From: Psoroptes ovis
Lineage: Eukaryota; Arthropoda; Arachnida; Sarcoptiformes; Psoroptidae
Assembly (NCBI GenBank): GCA_002943765.1
Contig: PQWQ01000013.1
Location: 496,001 to 560,000, forward strand
Direction of reading: 5' to 3'
Length of the DNA stretch: 64,000 bases
The position numbers and the translations under genes are program-made. Under the pieces are notes generated by a model that searched no databases, was not told the DNA's origin, and saw only the letters and a program-made list of their open reading frames with translations. Numbering within the stretch: position 1 is the stretch's first letter; every line of letters starts with the position of its first letter. Positions 62,815-64,000 of the stretch are shown piece after piece.

Positions 62815-63291
62815 ATGAATTTGAATCATGCTGATGATGATTTTGATATTTATGGTGATTTAAATTTTGCCAATGACAATAAAGATGATAAACATCCAAA
62901 ACAGCATGCTCAACAGTCATCAAATCAATTGAAAATCAAAATCGATGATGATCAATTGTTTGATGAATTACATGCATACAGCAAATTATATACAATTGAA
63001 AATAAATTAAAACAAATAATGAAAGAAAATGAAAAGCTAATCAATGAAAATAATTCATTGAAAAAAAATTTGTTAATAAAAGATAAACAGCTGAATATAT
63101 TGAAAAATAATATATCATCATTATATAAAACAGCTAAATTAGAACTACAAAGACGTACGGATGAAAAACAAGAACTACAAAATCGTTATGATATGTTGAT
63201 ATTTCGAAGAATACAGCATCAAAATAAATTATCATTAGTCAGTGATGATGACCATAGTCAAGATAATTTAAAACGTAAAAAATTTGCATAA
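62815..63291 (+). CDS. Short coiled-coil protein resembling FLASH/CASP8AP2 N-terminus
   Basis: 158 residues, single exon. An acidic N-terminus contains FDIYGDL, comparable with LDIYAGL of vertebrate FLASH. A heptad-rich helix from about 60 to 140 includes KLINENNSLKKN and ISSLYKTAKLELQRR, which resemble the FLASH segments LINENQSLKKN and ISALIKTARVEINRK. In vertebrates and flies that region dimerises and binds Lsm11 for 3' processing of histone mRNAs. If correct, this protein is far shorter than vertebrate FLASH, which is about 2000 residues. The C-terminus is basic (LKRKKFA), a possible nuclear signal. A GCGCGC palindrome flanked by AAA/TTT at 62,737-62,748 lies in its presumed promoter. The similarity was recalled and not computed; a generic coiled-coil protein is the alternative. 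Confidence 0.55.
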   Translation: MNLNHADDDFDIYGDLNFANDNKDDKHPKQHAQQSSNQLKIKIDDDQLFDELHAYSKLYTIENKLKQIMKENEKLINENNSLKKNLLIKDKQLNILKNNISSLYKTAKLELQRRTDEKQELQNRYDMLIFRRIQHQNKLSLVSDDDHSQDNLKRKKFA

Positions 63292-64000
63292 AAATTTTAA
63301 TCCATATTAAATTTTTTTAATCTAATTTTCTATGTATTTTGAATGGAATTATTTTGAAGATATGAATAAATAAATAACTTTCCAATATTTTTCCTTGTAT
63401 TCGATGAAAAATTCATTCTCTAATTTTGATATTGAATTTTTGTTTCTTTTGTTTGTTTCCAAAATGAAAAATGGCTGCTGCTGTTGCCATCATTATTCGA
63501 TTGTCTAAAGCTGCATTGGAAACTATGGATGGCAATAATAATAATAATAATAATAATAATTTAGCTTTTGTTGAATTTTTTTTTTTTTTTGAAAAAAGCA
63601 ATAATAATAATAATAACCATAATAATAATCACAATCATAACGACCGAATGCAACAATGATGATAATAATAATAATAATAATGATGATGATGATATGTACA
63701 GTAAAAAAAAATATATATCTTCGTCGTCCGTCGTTTAGCCATTTGTGAATGGCAATGTAATAATAATAAAATTTTGGTATGATTAACTAATGGGTTTTTT
63801 CCCTCCATAATTCTTTTGCGCCGATAAATTTTTGGTAATCACATCACTTGTTTTTTTTTCTTTTGGCCTTCGATATTTGTTCAATCAAAGTTTTTTTGTT
63901 AAAAATTCTGATGTGAAATAATCAAATGACATAGAAATAAAATGCCTCGAAACAACGATTAACATCCGTATGGTTTTGTTGTTGTGATTGATTTGAAATG
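63292..64000. other. 3' flank with AAT/GAT repeats, no gene seen
   Basis: Contains (AAT)n runs at about 63,534-63,560 and 63,600-63,640 and mixed ATG/AAT repeats to 63,693. A plus-strand frame starting MAAAVAIII becomes pure repeat translation and is not supported. The window may end in the 5' region of another gene. Confidence 0.5.

Noticed and set aside
63471..63659. Alanine/asparagine-rich frame MAAAVAIII
   Set aside because: Mostly translation of AAT repeats and a T run; no supporting motif.
1..64000. CRISPR arrays, tRNA or rRNA genes
   Set aside because: Repeats are simple microsatellites without spacers, and no cloverleaf with A and B boxes or rRNA core sequence was noticed; a tRNAscan run would settle the tRNA question.

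Overview
The window is eukaryotic nuclear DNA from an arthropod, most likely an acariform (astigmatic-type) mite. The base composition is very AT-rich with many AAT, ATC and ATTC microsatellites. Introns are mostly 58-81 nt with GT-AG ends, and the recognisable proteins are animal orthologues (EEIG1/FAM102, acid sphingomyelinase, TRAM, RRM2, ERH, POLR1B). The mite assignment is inference from gene structure and composition; no species marker is present. Exons were joined by hand from splice signals and reading phase.

Layout. 1-5.1 kb: an EEIG1/FAM102 gene (+). 6.1-8.1 kb: a four-exon secreted acid sphingomyelinase (-), tail to tail with it. 8.9-11.8 kb: three tandem paralogous genes (+) for small membrane proteins that share a seven-cysteine core I do not recognise; this is the best candidate for something undescribed. 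12.4-15.0 kb: a compact LTR element with identical 228-bp LTRs that encodes only Gag and protease. 15-26.7 kb: about 11.7 kb without a supportable gene. 26.7-32.8 kb: a complete BEL/Pao LTR retrotransposon on the minus strand, with one 1667-codon Gag-Pol frame and nearly identical LTRs. 35.2-37.2 kb: a divergent rhodopsin-like GPCR (+). 40.3-41.7 kb: a probable decayed gene. 41.8-43.1 kb: a secreted Pro/Val/Ser/Thr/Ala-rich protein (-). 44.4-45.8 kb: TRAM (-). 47.6-49.0 kb: intronless ribonucleotide reductase small subunit (+) with E2F-like sites, a TATA box and an initiator. 49.2-51.2 kb: a secreted Q/N/S-rich orphan (-). 56.2-57.4 kb: an orphan two-helix membrane protein (-). 58.1-58.6 kb: ERH (-), divergent from POLR1B (58.9-62.6 kb, +). 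62.8-63.3 kb: a short coiled-coil protein resembling the N-terminus of FLASH/CASP8AP2.

The genes do not form one pathway. Housekeeping functions (nucleotide synthesis, rRNA transcription, ER translocation) sit among lineage-specific low-complexity genes and young retroelements. No tRNA, rRNA or CRISPR feature was found by reading.
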